Source of the DNA: an uncultured Akkermansia sp.
GTDB taxonomy: Bacteria > Verrucomicrobiota > Verrucomicrobiia > Verrucomicrobiales > Akkermansiaceae
Direction: 5' to 3'
DNA length: 48,849 nt
Assembly (NCBI GenBank): GCA_905200945.1
Contig: CAJKMG010000020.1
Coordinates: forward strand, 1 to 48,849
The notes below the pieces were generated by a model. That model made no database searches. It was not told the DNA's origin and saw only the letters and a program-made list of their open reading frames with translations. The first letter of the stretch is position 1, and every line of letters starts with the position of its first letter. Shown piece by piece: positions 16,314-24,833 of this stretch. The translations under genes and the position numbers were made by a program.

Positions 16314-16367
16314 TGTCCTGCGGGCAAGGGCTGGGAACCGGTAAAAGACGTGGCTCTTTGTTTGGGG

Positions 16368-17834
16368 TCACTCCATGGAAAGGGATTTTTTCAGCGCTTC
16401 CGTCACGATTTTCGGGTTGGCTTTGCCTTTGGCGGCCTTCATGACCTGGCCGGTGAGCCAGTTCAGGAGCTTTTCGTTGCCGCCCTGTATTTCCGCCACT
16501 TTGTCCGGATTGGCGGAAATAACTTCCCGCACGATGCCGTCCAGAAAAGAGGAATCCGCCTTTTCAAAGCCCAGCAGCTTGGCGGCCTGCGCTGCGGCGA
16601 GGGCCGGTTCATCCCACATCTTGGCGAATACGTCCTTGGCCTGGTTGTTGGAAACGGTGCCGTCGTCAATAATGGCGATCAGCTCCCGGATAGCTCCGGG
16701 TTTCACGGGGCATTCAGACGGCCGCATGCCTTTTTCATTCAGCACGGCGGAAATATTGTTGATAACCCAGTTGGCGATTTTTTTCCCGCTGGCGGTTCCC
16801 TGCGCCGCCTCTTCAAAAAAGCGTGCCAGCTCCAGGTCCCCCACCAGCACGTTGGCGTCATACTCGCTCAGGCCATATTCCTCCATGAAGCGTTTCTGCC
16901 GTTCCTGAGGCAGCTCGGGAATCTGTCCGCGCACCTTCTCCACCAGGGGAGCCGTGCGTACGGGAACCAGATCCGGGCAGGGGAAATAACGGTAATCGTG
17001 CGCGTCTTCCTTGGTACGCATGACGACGCTTTCTCCGCGTTCGTCGTCCCAGCGGCGGGTGGACTGGATTTGAGGAATGCCCATGTCCAGTTCTTCCGCC
17101 TGGCGCTGGATTTCATAATGAAGGGCTCTGCGGACGGCGGACATGGAGTTGATGTTCTTCATTTCCACCTTGGCGCCCAATTCTTTCTGCCCGTGAGGAC
17201 GCAGGGAAATATTCACATCGCACCGCATCTGGCCCTTTTCCATGTCCGCATCGGAGATATCCCCGTAATTCAGAATCTGCTGGAGGGACTTGAGATAGGC
17301 ATAGGCTTCTTCCGGGGTGTCGATGTCCGGCTCGGAAACGATTTCCATCAGGGCGGATCCCGCGCGGTTATAGTCAATCAGGGAATAATTGGCGTGATGG
17401 GTAATCTTCGCAGCGTCTTCTTCCAGGTGGATGCGGGTCAGCTTCACGGTGCGGAAAGGGGGAACGCCCGCTTTGATCACGTCATTCGGATAGGACCAGG
17501 GGTACAGGGGCACTTCCCCGCCCAGACACAGCGGAAGATCCAGCTGGGAGGTCTGGTAATTTTTAGCCATGTCCGGATAGAAATAATTTTTGCGGTCCCA
17601 TTGGGAGATCTCCGGGCTGGAACATCCCAGCATCAGGCCGGTCAGCAGCGTGCGTTCAATGGCGAACTCATTCAGGACGGGCAGTGCACCCGGCAGCCCC
17701 AGGCAGGTGGGGCACACACGCGTATTGGGTTCAAAGCCAAAGCCGGTCTCGCAGGAGCAGAACATTTTGCTCTTTGTCTTGATCTGGCAGTGGACTTCCA
17801 GGCCAATGGTCACGATGTAATCTGAAATTGCCAT
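16368..17834 (-). CDS. gatB: Asp/Glu-tRNA amidotransferase subunit B
   Basis: Subunit B of GatCAB, which converts mischarged Glu-tRNA(Gln) and/or Asp-tRNA(Asn) to the correct amide form in the cytoplasm. The 488-residue length is normal. The N-terminal cradle domain shows IGLEVHCQIKTKSKMFC and CPTCLGLPGALPV, including the cysteines that bind zinc in many members, and later RCDVNISLRP and YRYFPCPDL. The C-terminal helical and YqeY-like tail domain (LNWLTGQVMKAAKGKANP) contacts the tRNA elbow. The start MAISDYIVTIGLEVH is typical. Subunits A and C are not nearby. The gene is convergent with poxB, with only about 50 bases between and no clear hairpin. Confidence 0.96.
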   Translation of the reverse strand: MAISDYIVTIGLEVHCQIKTKSKMFCSCETGFGFEPNTRVCPTCLGLPGALPVLNEFAIERTLLTGLMLGCSSPEISQWDRKNYFYPDMAKNYQTSQLDLPLCLGGEVPLYPWSYPNDVIKAGVPPFRTVKLTRIHLEEDAAKITHHANYSLIDYNRAGSALMEIVSEPDIDTPEEAYAYLKSLQQILNYGDISDADMEKGQMRCDVNISLRPHGQKELGAKVEMKNINSMSAVRRALHYEIQRQAEELDMGIPQIQSTRRWDDERGESVVMRTKEDAHDYRYFPCPDLVPVRTAPLVEKVRGQIPELPQERQKRFMEEYGLSEYDANVLVGDLELARFFEEAAQGTASGKKIANWVINNISAVLNEKGMRPSECPVKPGAIRELIAIIDDGTVSNNQAKDVFAKMWDEPALAAAQAAKLLGFEKADSSFLDGIVREVISANPDKVAEIQGGNEKLLNWLTGQVMKAAKGKANPKIVTEALKKSLSME

Positions 17835-17910
17835 AAATTCGGAACGCTTGAAGATCGCGGAAACTGTACGGAACCCTTTTCTCCCTGTCCAGTAAAAAGG
17901 CCTGCGGTGG

Positions 17911-17922
17911 AGAGCGGAGAGT
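17911..17922. repeat. Left arm of 12-base inverted repeat flanking the four-helix-bundle pseudogene
   Basis: AGAGCGGAGAGT here is the exact reverse complement of 18300-18311, about 380 bases away. The two arms bracket the decayed gene. A second short sequence, GTCCAGTAA at 17887-17895, is also found inverted at 18293-18301. Confidence 0.6.
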
Positions 17923-17939
17923 TTTTAGGATAAGAATGA

Positions 17940-18290
17940 TTATTGATTCGGCGAGAGGCTGTTTTTTGTGGTGGAGGTGGGGAGGCGTTTGAGCTCTTCT
18001 CCGTCCCGGGGGATGCCGGCGTGCATTTCCTTCGTCAGGAAGGAAATGTCCCTGAGCAAATCAAGCCGGTAAAGGGGGCCGGACTTTCCTTTCAAGGCGA
18101 TGCAGATTTGGAGAGGGAATTCTTCTTGCTGATAGCATATTCCGCCTCCGCCAGGTTGGCTCCGATGCCGGCGCCGCATTTCAATAATTGTTTTGAAAGC
18201 ACGGACCCGTTCCCGTCATGGCACGGGAATGGACGCAGGAGCACAAGATGATCCGCAAATTTCCGGCTTGTTACTCCAGTGATCCCTTCT
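17940..18290 (-). pseudogene. Four-helix bundle (S23-like, TIGR02436-type) protein, frameshifted
   Basis: Two reading frames join into one member of the four-helix-bundle family, whose members occur as rRNA intervening-sequence ORFs or as stand-alone genes of unknown role. Frame 1, from about 18275, gives SVLSKQLLKCG then AGIGANLAEAEYAISKK, the family's central helix. Frame 2 continues with IALKGKSGPLYRLDLLRD and EELKRLPTSTTKNS to a stop at 17940-17942. The frames meet at TTT (18107-18109; AAA on the coding strand), where one A appears lost. No start codon survives at the expected N-terminus. Inverted repeats at 17911-17922 and 18300-18311 bracket it. Confidence 0.72.
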
Positions 18291-18299
18291 AGTTACTGG

Positions 18300-18311
18300 A
18301 CTCTCCGCTCT
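18300..18311. repeat. Right arm of 12-base inverted repeat flanking the four-helix-bundle pseudogene
   Basis: ACTCTCCGCTCT, perfect reverse complement of 17911-17922. It sits just beyond the 5' end of the pseudogene and 15 bases from the end of the SMUG1-like gene. Confidence 0.6.
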
Positions 18312-18325
18312 AAACTTTCCGTTCT

Positions 18326-19057
18326 TTATAAAATGCCCAGTTCCTTAAGCTGCTGAATGGGGCGTTCCGGCCAGAGCCTGTTGGCGATGGGGCTGGCGGG
18401 GCTTGGGTGGAGCAACGTGCCGATGGTGAAGCTTTTGCCGGGGAGCCGGGAGGCGGCGTCCCGCAGCTTCTGCGTGGCGTAGGCACCCACCCCTACCAGC
18501 GTGTGGGGATTCAGAATGGTGATGAGGGAAAGCAGGTGCTCCATGCATACCGCGTCCACGGCGGCGCGCTGTTCCGCCGGCAGTTTGTCCGGCGTGATGT
18601 TGGCTCCGGTGGCTCCCATCCAGATCAGCGGACAGTAATTGGCCACATAATTGTGCCGGAAGAAGTTTTCCGCAGTGCCGAAAGCTTCCGCGAAAAGTCC
18701 CCACAGGCGGCGGCCGCTAACTTCCGACCTGGGGCAGCCGAAGCCTTCCACGGGACGTTTGGGATGTGTATGTTCCGGCCGTCCGACTTCTCCGCGGATG
18801 TGCAGCCAGTTGACGACGGCTTCCACTTCCCCGAAGGGAACGCCCGTCTGGGCCATGCCGAAAGGACCGGGATTCATGCCCAGGAACAGATGGCCCTTTT
18901 CCCCGTTTCCGTAGGTGCGCACATACTGTTCATGCGGGCCCCATGCATAAGTGAGAGGGTTGTAGGTAACATGGACCGGGGCTCCGAACCGGAGCCGCTC
19001 CGTGCCGTCCCGGAGGGCGGCCGTGGCTTTCAGAATAGCTGCTGCAGTTTCGTTCAT
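18326..19057 (-). CDS. SMUG1-type single-strand-selective uracil-DNA glycosylase
   Basis: A 243-residue base-excision repair enzyme that removes uracil (and often hydroxymethyl-uracil) from DNA. The SMUG1 signature is almost perfect: motif 1 LGMNPGPFGMAQTGVPFG with N62 as the catalytic Asn, and motif 2 LLHPSPASPIAN with H217 as the catalytic His. The intervening YCPLIWMGATGANITP also fits this family. Bacterial SMUG1-like enzymes are scattered in distribution. It is transcribed away from pfkA and lies directly downstream of no obvious partner, so it is probably a single gene. Confidence 0.92.
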   Translation of the reverse strand: MNETAAAILKATAALRDGTERLRFGAPVHVTYNPLTYAWGPHEQYVRTYGNGEKGHLFLGMNPGPFGMAQTGVPFGEVEAVVNWLHIRGEVGRPEHTHPKRPVEGFGCPRSEVSGRRLWGLFAEAFGTAENFFRHNYVANYCPLIWMGATGANITPDKLPAEQRAAVDAVCMEHLLSLITILNPHTLVGVGAYATQKLRDAASRLPGKSFTIGTLLHPSPASPIANRLWPERPIQQLKELGIL

Positions 19058-19167
19058 GCCTCCGCATCATGAAGCGTCGCCGTTTATTGCGCCAGTAAAA
19101 ACTCCGCGCTTGCATTATTTGTTCCGCCCGTTAACATTTTCCCCCGGACAAGTTAACCTTATTACTT

Positions 19168-20130
19168 ATGAGTGGAATAGCCATTATGACATCTGGCGGC
19201 GACGCTGCTGGAATGAACCCGGCGATCAAGGCGGCAGTGGATCATGCCCGCCAGCTTGGAATGAACCCGTACGTTGTTTATGACGGTTTGGAAGGACTGA
19301 TTGATGGAAAAATCAAGGAAGCCACCCGGGAACTGACCAGCGATATGATCTACAGGGGCGGAACTCTCCTCCGTTCCTCTCGATCCAAGCGTTTTTTCGA
19401 TTACGAATTCCGCAAGCAGGCCTACGAACATCTGAAGGAACGCAACATCGACAAGCTCATCATCATGGGCGGAGACGGCTCTTTCCGCGCCCTGAATGAC
19501 TTTTTCAATGATTTTGAAGTGCCTTTTGCCGGTATTCCGGCTACGATTGACAACGACATCGCCGGTACGGACTACTGCCTGGGCGTGGATACGGCCCAGA
19601 ACGTGATTCTGGACTGCATTGATTCCGTTCGTGATACGGCCCGTTCCCATCACCGTGCTTTCGTGATTGAAACGATGGGCCGGGACTGCGGCTATCTGGC
19701 GATGACCACCGCTCTTTGCAGTGCGGCGGACATCTGCATCGTTCCTGAAATTCCGTATGACCTGGAATCCATTTACCAGCGCCTCCAGCCCGTCATCAAT
19801 GAGGAAGGAAGCTGCATTATCGCCGTGGTGGCGGAAGGCACCCGCGTAGCGCAGTACCTGACCCGCTGGCTGACGGAACGCGCCGGCATGGATACCCGCC
19901 TGACCGTGCTGGGCCATGTGCAGCGCGGCGGTTCTCCCACCGCCCGTGACCGCCTGATGGGCACCCGTTTTGCCACCCGCGCCGTGGAAGCTCTTAACAA
20001 CGGGGACATCAACCAGATCATGGTGTATCATGACGGCCAGTACGGTTACGCCTCCCTGGATTCCGTAGCAGGGCAGCAGTACTCCGTGAACCAGGATATC
20101 GTCAACCTTTGCCGGGAGCTGAGCTGCTAG
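19168..20130 (+). CDS. pfkA: 6-phosphofructokinase (ATP-type by signature residues)
   Basis: The 320-residue glycolytic kinase converting fructose 6-phosphate to the 1,6-bisphosphate in the cytoplasm. Landmarks: N-terminal MTSGGDAAGMNPAI (ATP loop), IIMGGDGSF, the catalytic GIPATIDNDIAGTD and the substrate motif ETMGRDCGYLA, then GHVQRGGSPTARDR. Gly in GGDGS and Ala before TIDND are the residues that favour ATP over pyrophosphate; PPi enzymes usually have Asp and Lys there. The first loop reads GGDAAG instead of the usual GGDAPG. Upstream, two GTTAAC sites (19130-19135 and 19152-19157) lie 22 bases apart. The gene ends in a strong terminator. Confidence 0.94.
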   Translation: MSGIAIMTSGGDAAGMNPAIKAAVDHARQLGMNPYVVYDGLEGLIDGKIKEATRELTSDMIYRGGTLLRSSRSKRFFDYEFRKQAYEHLKERNIDKLIIMGGDGSFRALNDFFNDFEVPFAGIPATIDNDIAGTDYCLGVDTAQNVILDCIDSVRDTARSHHRAFVIETMGRDCGYLAMTTALCSAADICIVPEIPYDLESIYQRLQPVINEEGSCIIAVVAEGTRVAQYLTRWLTERAGMDTRLTVLGHVQRGGSPTARDRLMGTRFATRAVEALNNGDINQIMVYHDGQYGYASLDSVAGQQYSVNQDIVNLCRELSC

Positions 20131-20162
20131 CCCGTCTCTGCGGTTACGGAACCCGCTTTTCC

Positions 20163-20208
20163 CCGCCCATGCCGCCACGTTCCCGCGGCATGGGCGGATT
20201 TGTTTTGA
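20163..20208 (+). terminator. Terminator after pfkA
   Basis: A perfect 13-base stem, CCGCCCATGCCGC with GCGGCATGGGCGG, and a 9-base loop, followed by ATTTGTTTT. Confidence 0.88.
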
Positions 20209-20262
20209 AAAAAAACGCCGCTGTTGTATGATGGCGCCGCATCTTTCCCTGAAAACAGTGCT

Positions 20263-21315
20263 ATGAAAGTTATCGTTACGGGCGGCGCCGGATTCATCGG
20301 CTCCAATCTGGTCAGGTTGCTGCTGGAGCGCGGCCATGAAGTCCTGAATATTGACGCCCTGACCTATGCCGGCAACATCCATTCCCTGGACGGCTCAGCG
20401 GATTCTCCGGCATACCGCTTTCTGCATGCTGATGTCCGGGACGCTTCCCTGATGCGGCGCACTCTGCGGGAGTACGGACCGGACTGGGTGATGCACCTGG
20501 CGGCGGAATCCCATGTGGACCGTTCCATTGACGATCCGGGAAATTTTATGACCACCAACGTCATGGGCACTTTTTCCATGCTTCAGGCCGCCCTGGAATA
20601 TTACCGTTCCCTGGGGGGGGATAAAAAGGAGCGCTTCCGCTTCCACCACATTTCCACGGATGAAGTTTACGGCTCCCTGGGAAAGGAAGGCCTGTTCACG
20701 GAATCCACGCCATATCGCCCCCATTCCCCGTATTCCGCCAGCAAGGCTTCCAGCGACCACCTGGTGCGCGCCTGGCATGATACGTACGGGCTGCCCGTGC
20801 TGATCACCAACTGTTCCAATAATTACGGTCCTTACCAGTTCCCGGAAAAACTGATACCCGTCGTTATCCTGAAAGCGCTGGGCGGGGAACCCATCCCTGT
20901 ATACGGCAAAGGGGAAAACGTGAGGGACTGGCTGTATGTGGAGGATCACTGCGAGGCGCTGTTGACGGTCGTTTCCTGCGGAAAACCCGGAGAAACGTAC
21001 AACATCGGCGGCAATAACGAGAAGACCAATCTGGAACTGGTGGAGCTGCTGTGTTCCCATCTGGATGAACTGCGGCCCCGGCCGGACGGCCGGAGCTACC
21101 GGGAGCAAATCTCCTTTGTGCAGGACAGGCCGGGCCATGACCTGCGCTATGCAATTGACGCTTCCAAAATCCGGAGGGAATTGGGATGGACTCCGCGCCA
21201 GGACCATTCTTCCGGATTCAGAAAGACCATTCAGTGGTATCTGGATCATGAGGAATGGTGGAGGGACATCCTGTCCGGGGAATACCGCCTGGAACGTCTT
21301 GGAACCAATGGCTAG
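20263..21315 (+). CDS. rfbB: dTDP-glucose 4,6-dehydratase
   Basis: A short-chain dehydrogenase/reductase that makes dTDP-4-keto-6-deoxyglucose, the second step toward dTDP-rhamnose. Residues 6-15 are the NAD-binding TGGAGFIGSN loop. The catalytic pair is Y157 and K161 in YSASK, with the Asp-Glu dehydratase pair visible in STDEVYGSLG. SHVDRSIDDPG is also a family landmark. The start at 20263 (MKVIVTGGAG) is chosen over an upstream in-frame ATG at 20224 because it begins directly at the first strand of the fold. It is followed 9 bases later by rfbA, so the two form an operon. rfbC and rfbD are not in the window. Confidence 0.95.
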   Translation: MKVIVTGGAGFIGSNLVRLLLERGHEVLNIDALTYAGNIHSLDGSADSPAYRFLHADVRDASLMRRTLREYGPDWVMHLAAESHVDRSIDDPGNFMTTNVMGTFSMLQAALEYYRSLGGDKKERFRFHHISTDEVYGSLGKEGLFTESTPYRPHSPYSASKASSDHLVRAWHDTYGLPVLITNCSNNYGPYQFPEKLIPVVILKALGGEPIPVYGKGENVRDWLYVEDHCEALLTVVSCGKPGETYNIGGNNEKTNLELVELLCSHLDELRPRPDGRSYREQISFVQDRPGHDLRYAIDASKIRRELGWTPRQDHSSGFRKTIQWYLDHEEWWRDILSGEYRLERLGTNG

Positions 21316-21324
21316 TAGGTTGAT

Positions 21325-22188
21325 ATGAAGGGTATTGTTCTGGCCGGGGGAAGCGGCACGCGGCTGCATCCCGTTACGCTTTCCGTCAGCAAGCAATTGC
21401 TGCCCGTTTACGATAAGCCGATGATTTATTATCCCATTTCCGTGCTGATGCTGGCCGGAATACGGGAAATCCTTGTCATTTCCACGCCCCGGGACCTGCC
21501 CCTGTACCGGGATTTGCTGGGGGACGGAAGCAGGTTCGGAGTTTCCTTTGAATACAGGGAACAACCCAGGCCGGAGGGGTTGGCGCAGGCTTTTATTATT
21601 GGGGAAGAGTTCATTGGAAAGGATTCCGTATCCCTGGTGCTGGGGGACAATATTTTTTACGGGCGCGGCCTGACGGAGAAGCTGAGGCGAGCCGCCGAAC
21701 TGACGGGCGGAGCAACCATTTTCGGTTACCAGGTGCATGATCCGCAACGTTTCGGGGTAGTGGAATTCAATGATGAGGGGAAAGCGATTTCCATTGAGGA
21801 AAAACCGCTCAGGCCCAAATCGGACATTGCGGTGACGGGACTTTATTTTTACGATAATCAGGTGGTGGAGATAGCCAAGAGGATTCCCAAGTCCTCCCGC
21901 GGCGAGTTGGAAATCACCTCCGTGAACCAGGAATATCTGAAGCAGGGCCAGTTGCGCGTGGAAAAACTGGCGCGCGGCTATACGTGGCTGGATACGGGCA
22001 CGCACGATACCCTTTTGGAGGCTTCCATGTTCGTTCGCACTTTGGAGCACCATCAGGGGTTCAAGGTTGCGTGCCTGGAGGAGATAGCCTTCAATAACGG
22101 CTGGATTTCCCAGGAAACGCTGCTTTCCCAGGCCGGAGCCATGAACAATAACGGTTATGGGCGGTATTTGGATGAACTGGTGAAATAG
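21325..22188 (+). CDS. rfbA: Glucose-1-phosphate thymidylyltransferase
   Basis: A 287-residue nucleotidyltransferase joining glucose-1-phosphate and dTTP to give dTDP-glucose, the first step of dTDP-sugar synthesis. The signature loop LAGGSGTRLHP is at residues 7-16, and the family's KQLLPVYDKPMIYYP, LGDNIFYG and EITSVNQEYL follow. TWLDTGTHDTLLEAS in the C-terminal half is also characteristic. It lies just after rfbB; order B-A rather than A-B is common. Probably used for O-antigen or other surface polysaccharide. Confidence 0.96.
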   Translation: MKGIVLAGGSGTRLHPVTLSVSKQLLPVYDKPMIYYPISVLMLAGIREILVISTPRDLPLYRDLLGDGSRFGVSFEYREQPRPEGLAQAFIIGEEFIGKDSVSLVLGDNIFYGRGLTEKLRRAAELTGGATIFGYQVHDPQRFGVVEFNDEGKAISIEEKPLRPKSDIAVTGLYFYDNQVVEIAKRIPKSSRGELEITSVNQEYLKQGQLRVEKLARGYTWLDTGTHDTLLEASMFVRTLEHHQGFKVACLEEIAFNNGWISQETLLSQAGAMNNNGYGRYLDELVK

Positions 22189-22286
22189 GGCTGCCTGAGG
22201 TCAGCATGGGAAATGGGAGGGGCGTCCCTGCAAATTCCATGGCTTTCCGGGGTCCGGTTTGCCTTCCGGCAATGCTTTCCATACGG

Positions 22287-22322
22287 ATGGCCGTACCGGT
22301 GGAAATTTCCGGCCGTTTTTTA
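22287..22322 (+). terminator. Probable terminator after rfbBA
   Basis: A 7-pair stem (ATGGCCG with CGGCCGT, one wobble) around a 16-base loop, followed by six T. The loop is long, so moderately confident. Bases 22189-22463 otherwise hold no supported gene. Confidence 0.5.
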
Positions 22323-22463
22323 TTCAAAGCCGTAAAAGCCTTTCATGACGGGATGCGGCAGCCGGGGTGGAAGAAAGCTGCCATGCGTGATATGCGTATT
22401 CATGCTGCGGACTGGGGGAGAACTCCTTCCGGCTGGATGTAGATACGGCGGGAAGGGGGAAAG

Positions 22464-23165
22464 TCAGGGATGGTTGTCCGGCATGGCGGGATCAATCGGT
22501 TCCGGCATGGATGCTATGGACATGACATTTTTGAACAGGCGCAACGCCAGAATGACGGAAAGGGTCGCCAGCATGATTTCCAGGCCGCAGGACAGGAGAA
22601 CGGTCAGCCATGCAATTGGCGCAGCCAGGTAGGGGACCGCGGTGGACAGGAACTGCCGCAACAGGACGGCAAGAAAGAACAGGGCGCTCTGCAAACCGCA
22701 GCCTGCCGCCGCAATGCCCCAGGCCAGGAATAATTTCCTGCCTGCAGCGCCGTATCCCGCCGTATAAGGGAAGGAAAGGAAAGAAGTGATGGCCGCAAGA
22801 AGGAGGAAAGCCTCCCAAGCCCTGTTCATTTCCGTGTATTGCGATGGGACGGGCATACCCGCAAACGGAATGAGGAGAGCATACAGGGCGGGCAATAAGG
22901 CCAGCATGCTCAGATTTCTTGTCATTCTGCTTCCCTGGGCGGCCAGCAGAACTCTGGCGCCCCAGAATAGGAGGAAGAACAGGGAAAGGACGGAGAGCAA
23001 TTCCGCCCCTGTTCCCAAAAGCAGGAAGGGCGCGGCTATCCGGGGAGAGCGGAGAAACAAAGGCATGAACAGATGAATGAGGACTGCCGTTGCAATGCCC
23101 GCGCCAAACAGGACGGCGCAGGCTTTGATGAAAGCCCTGGCTGCCGGGTAAATCATCCAGTTCAT
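22464..23165 (-). CDS. Hypothetical integral membrane protein
   Basis: Not recognised. About 233 residues with roughly five or six hydrophobic segments (for example residues 14-33, 43-66, 80-98, 117-130, 143-165, 180-205) and a polar C-terminal tail ending EPIDPAMPDNHP. The start is set at 23165 (MNWMIYPAARAF): a longer frame reaches 23234 but would begin inside the terminator of the upstream CoA-transferase gene. It resembles the many small polytopic membrane proteins of this lineage, with no catalytic or binding motif that could be named. Confidence 0.6.
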   Translation of the reverse strand: MNWMIYPAARAFIKACAVLFGAGIATAVLIHLFMPLFLRSPRIAAPFLLLGTGAELLSVLSLFFLLFWGARVLLAAQGSRMTRNLSMLALLPALYALLIPFAGMPVPSQYTEMNRAWEAFLLLAAITSFLSFPYTAGYGAAGRKLFLAWGIAAAGCGLQSALFFLAVLLRQFLSTAVPYLAAPIAWLTVLLSCGLEIMLATLSVILALRLFKNVMSIASMPEPIDPAMPDNHP

Positions 23166-23190
23166 GGTGAAGCGAAGGAGTAGCGGGATG

Positions 23191-23224
23191 GAAAAAGGAC
23201 CGCTCCCTTTGTGGAAGCGGTCCT
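23191..23224 (-). terminator. Terminator of the CoA-transferase gene
   Basis: Minus-strand hairpin: AGGACCGCT pairs with AGCGGTCCT (9 perfect pairs) around an 11-base loop, followed by TTTTTCC. It marks the end of the CoA-transferase transcript and helps place the start of the next gene at 23165. Confidence 0.82.
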
Positions 23225-23276
23225 GAGGAGTCAACGTGAATTCATGGATGCCAATGCGAATGGCGGCATACGGGAA

Positions 23277-24773
23277 TTACTTATACTGAGCCCAGTCAAC
23301 ATTCTTCATGTCTCCGCTCCTGGCCAGCTCGGCATGCATGCCCAAAGCAGCCCTGATGGATTGCGGCGTCTGGGCTTTGCCGTCGGACAGCTTCAGGTAA
23401 TCCCAGAGGATGTTTTTGTAATCCGGGTGGACGCAGTTTTCAATAATGGTCTGGGCGCGTTCTTTCGGGCTCTTGCCGCGCAGGTCCGCGACCCCCTGTT
23501 CGGTAATAATGATATTGACGTCATGTTCCGTATGGTCATGGTGGGAAACCATGGGGACAATGGCGCTGATCTTGCCGTCCTTGGCAACGGAAGGACAGGT
23601 GAAAATGGAGATATAAGCGTTGCGCGTGAAGTCTCCGGACCCTCCGATGCCGTTCATCATCCTCGTGCCGCCAATGTGCGTGGAGTTGACGTTTCCGTAA
23701 ATGTCGGCTTCAATGGCGGTATTGATGGAGATGACGCCGAGACGGCGGATAACTTCCGGGCTGTTGGATATTTCCGAGGGACGGAGCACCAGTTTGTCGC
23801 GGAAAAAGTCCATATCCCTGTAAATGCCTTCCAGGCAGTCGTTCGTGACAGTCAGGGAGCAGGCGCTGCCGAATTTCACGCGGCCCTCCCGGATCAGGCC
23901 AATGACGGAGTTCTGGATGACTTCCGTGTACATCTCGAACGCGGGAATTGTCTTGTCGCGGCCCAGGGCTCCCAATACCGCGTTTGCGATATTGCCTACG
24001 CCGGACTGGAGAGGAAGGAACGTAGAGGGAATGATGCCCCGTTTCATGTCAGCGGCCAGGAAATCGGCCACGTTCTGCCCGATTTTATCGGTCAGGGGAT
24101 CCGCTGCGGCGAAAGAACGGGCTTCATCCGGCCAGTTGGTTTCCACGACGCCCACAATTTTTTTCGGGTCAACCTGGATGTATGGTTTGCCGATGCGGTC
24201 GCTGGGTTTGAAGATGGAGATTTCACGGCGGTAGGGAGGATCCAGAGGTTCGTAAACGTCGTGCAGGCCCATGGCGCTTTTGCTGTGGGCGGCGTTTAAT
24301 TCCACGATAATTTTGTCTGCCAGGCGGCAGATAGTGGGTGCGATCCCGCCCGCGGCCGTCAGATAAATTTTGCCGTCAGCCGTGACTTCACAGGCTTCAA
24401 TAATGGCGATGTCCACGTTGCCCATGAACCCGTAGCGCACTTCCTGGGCCATCTGGGACAAATGGATGTCATTATAGGCGATTTCCCCGTTGTTCACCGC
24501 TTTGCGGAAATCAACGTTGGTGGTGTAGGGTGCGCGGTAACGGATCGCCTTGGCCCGGGAAAGGATCCCGTCGCAGGAATCTCCGGTGGAAGCGCCGGTG
24601 AAAACACTCACCTGGAAAGGGTTCCCCTTCTCGTGTTCCGCTTCTGCAATTTTTGCCAATGCAGCCGTGACGGCCTTGGCCGTTCCAGCGGGTGTGAATC
24701 CGCTCAGCCCAATATGGTGGCCATGTTTGATCAGGCTTGCTGCTTCTTCTGGTGTCAGTACCTTGTAACTCAT
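23277..24773 (-). CDS. Acetyl-CoA hydrolase/succinyl-CoA:carboxylate CoA-transferase
   Basis: A 498-residue class I CoA-transferase of the Cat1/AarC (SCACT) type. The catalytic Glu is expected at E284 in FEMYTEVIQ, preceded by LPLQSGVGNIANAV; IGGSGDFTRNAYIS and the ITEQGVADLRGKSP block near the C-terminus are also diagnostic. Members move CoA between succinate and acetate or propionate. Here it sits just downstream of the methylmalonyl-CoA decarboxylase operon, so a propionyl-CoA:succinate CoA-transferase role is likely, saving the thioester bond energy. A terminator separates it from birA, so it probably has its own promoter in the intergenic gap. Confidence 0.9.
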   Translation of the reverse strand: MSYKVLTPEEAASLIKHGHHIGLSGFTPAGTAKAVTAALAKIAEAEHEKGNPFQVSVFTGASTGDSCDGILSRAKAIRYRAPYTTNVDFRKAVNNGEIAYNDIHLSQMAQEVRYGFMGNVDIAIIEACEVTADGKIYLTAAGGIAPTICRLADKIIVELNAAHSKSAMGLHDVYEPLDPPYRREISIFKPSDRIGKPYIQVDPKKIVGVVETNWPDEARSFAAADPLTDKIGQNVADFLAADMKRGIIPSTFLPLQSGVGNIANAVLGALGRDKTIPAFEMYTEVIQNSVIGLIREGRVKFGSACSLTVTNDCLEGIYRDMDFFRDKLVLRPSEISNSPEVIRRLGVISINTAIEADIYGNVNSTHIGGTRMMNGIGGSGDFTRNAYISIFTCPSVAKDGKISAIVPMVSHHDHTEHDVNIIITEQGVADLRGKSPKERAQTIIENCVHPDYKNILWDYLKLSDGKAQTPQSIRAALGMHAELARSGDMKNVDWAQYK

Positions 24774-24793
24774 GTCAGTGATTTTTGTTGGAT

Positions 24794-24825
24794 GAAAAAG
24801 AAAGAAACTCCGTATAAAAACGGAG
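24794..24825 (-). terminator. Terminator at the end of the methylmalonyl-CoA decarboxylase operon
   Basis: Minus-strand stem CTCCGT/ACGGAG with a 6-base loop, followed by TTTCTTTCTTTTT. It lies between birA and the CoA-transferase. Confidence 0.72.
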
Positions 24826-24833
24826 CGGCAGGC

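Noticed and set aside
16314..16367. Terminator between convergent poxB and gatB
   Set aside because: No stem of useful length with a T tract was found in the 54 bases.
19168..20130. pfkA as a pyrophosphate-dependent enzyme
   Set aside because: GGDGS and PATIDND carry the small residues of ATP-type enzymes, not the Asp/Lys pair of PPi-type enzymes.
22206..22442. Open frame of 78 codons after rfbA
   Set aside because: It overlaps the rfbA terminator hairpin and has no motif, signal or membrane segment.
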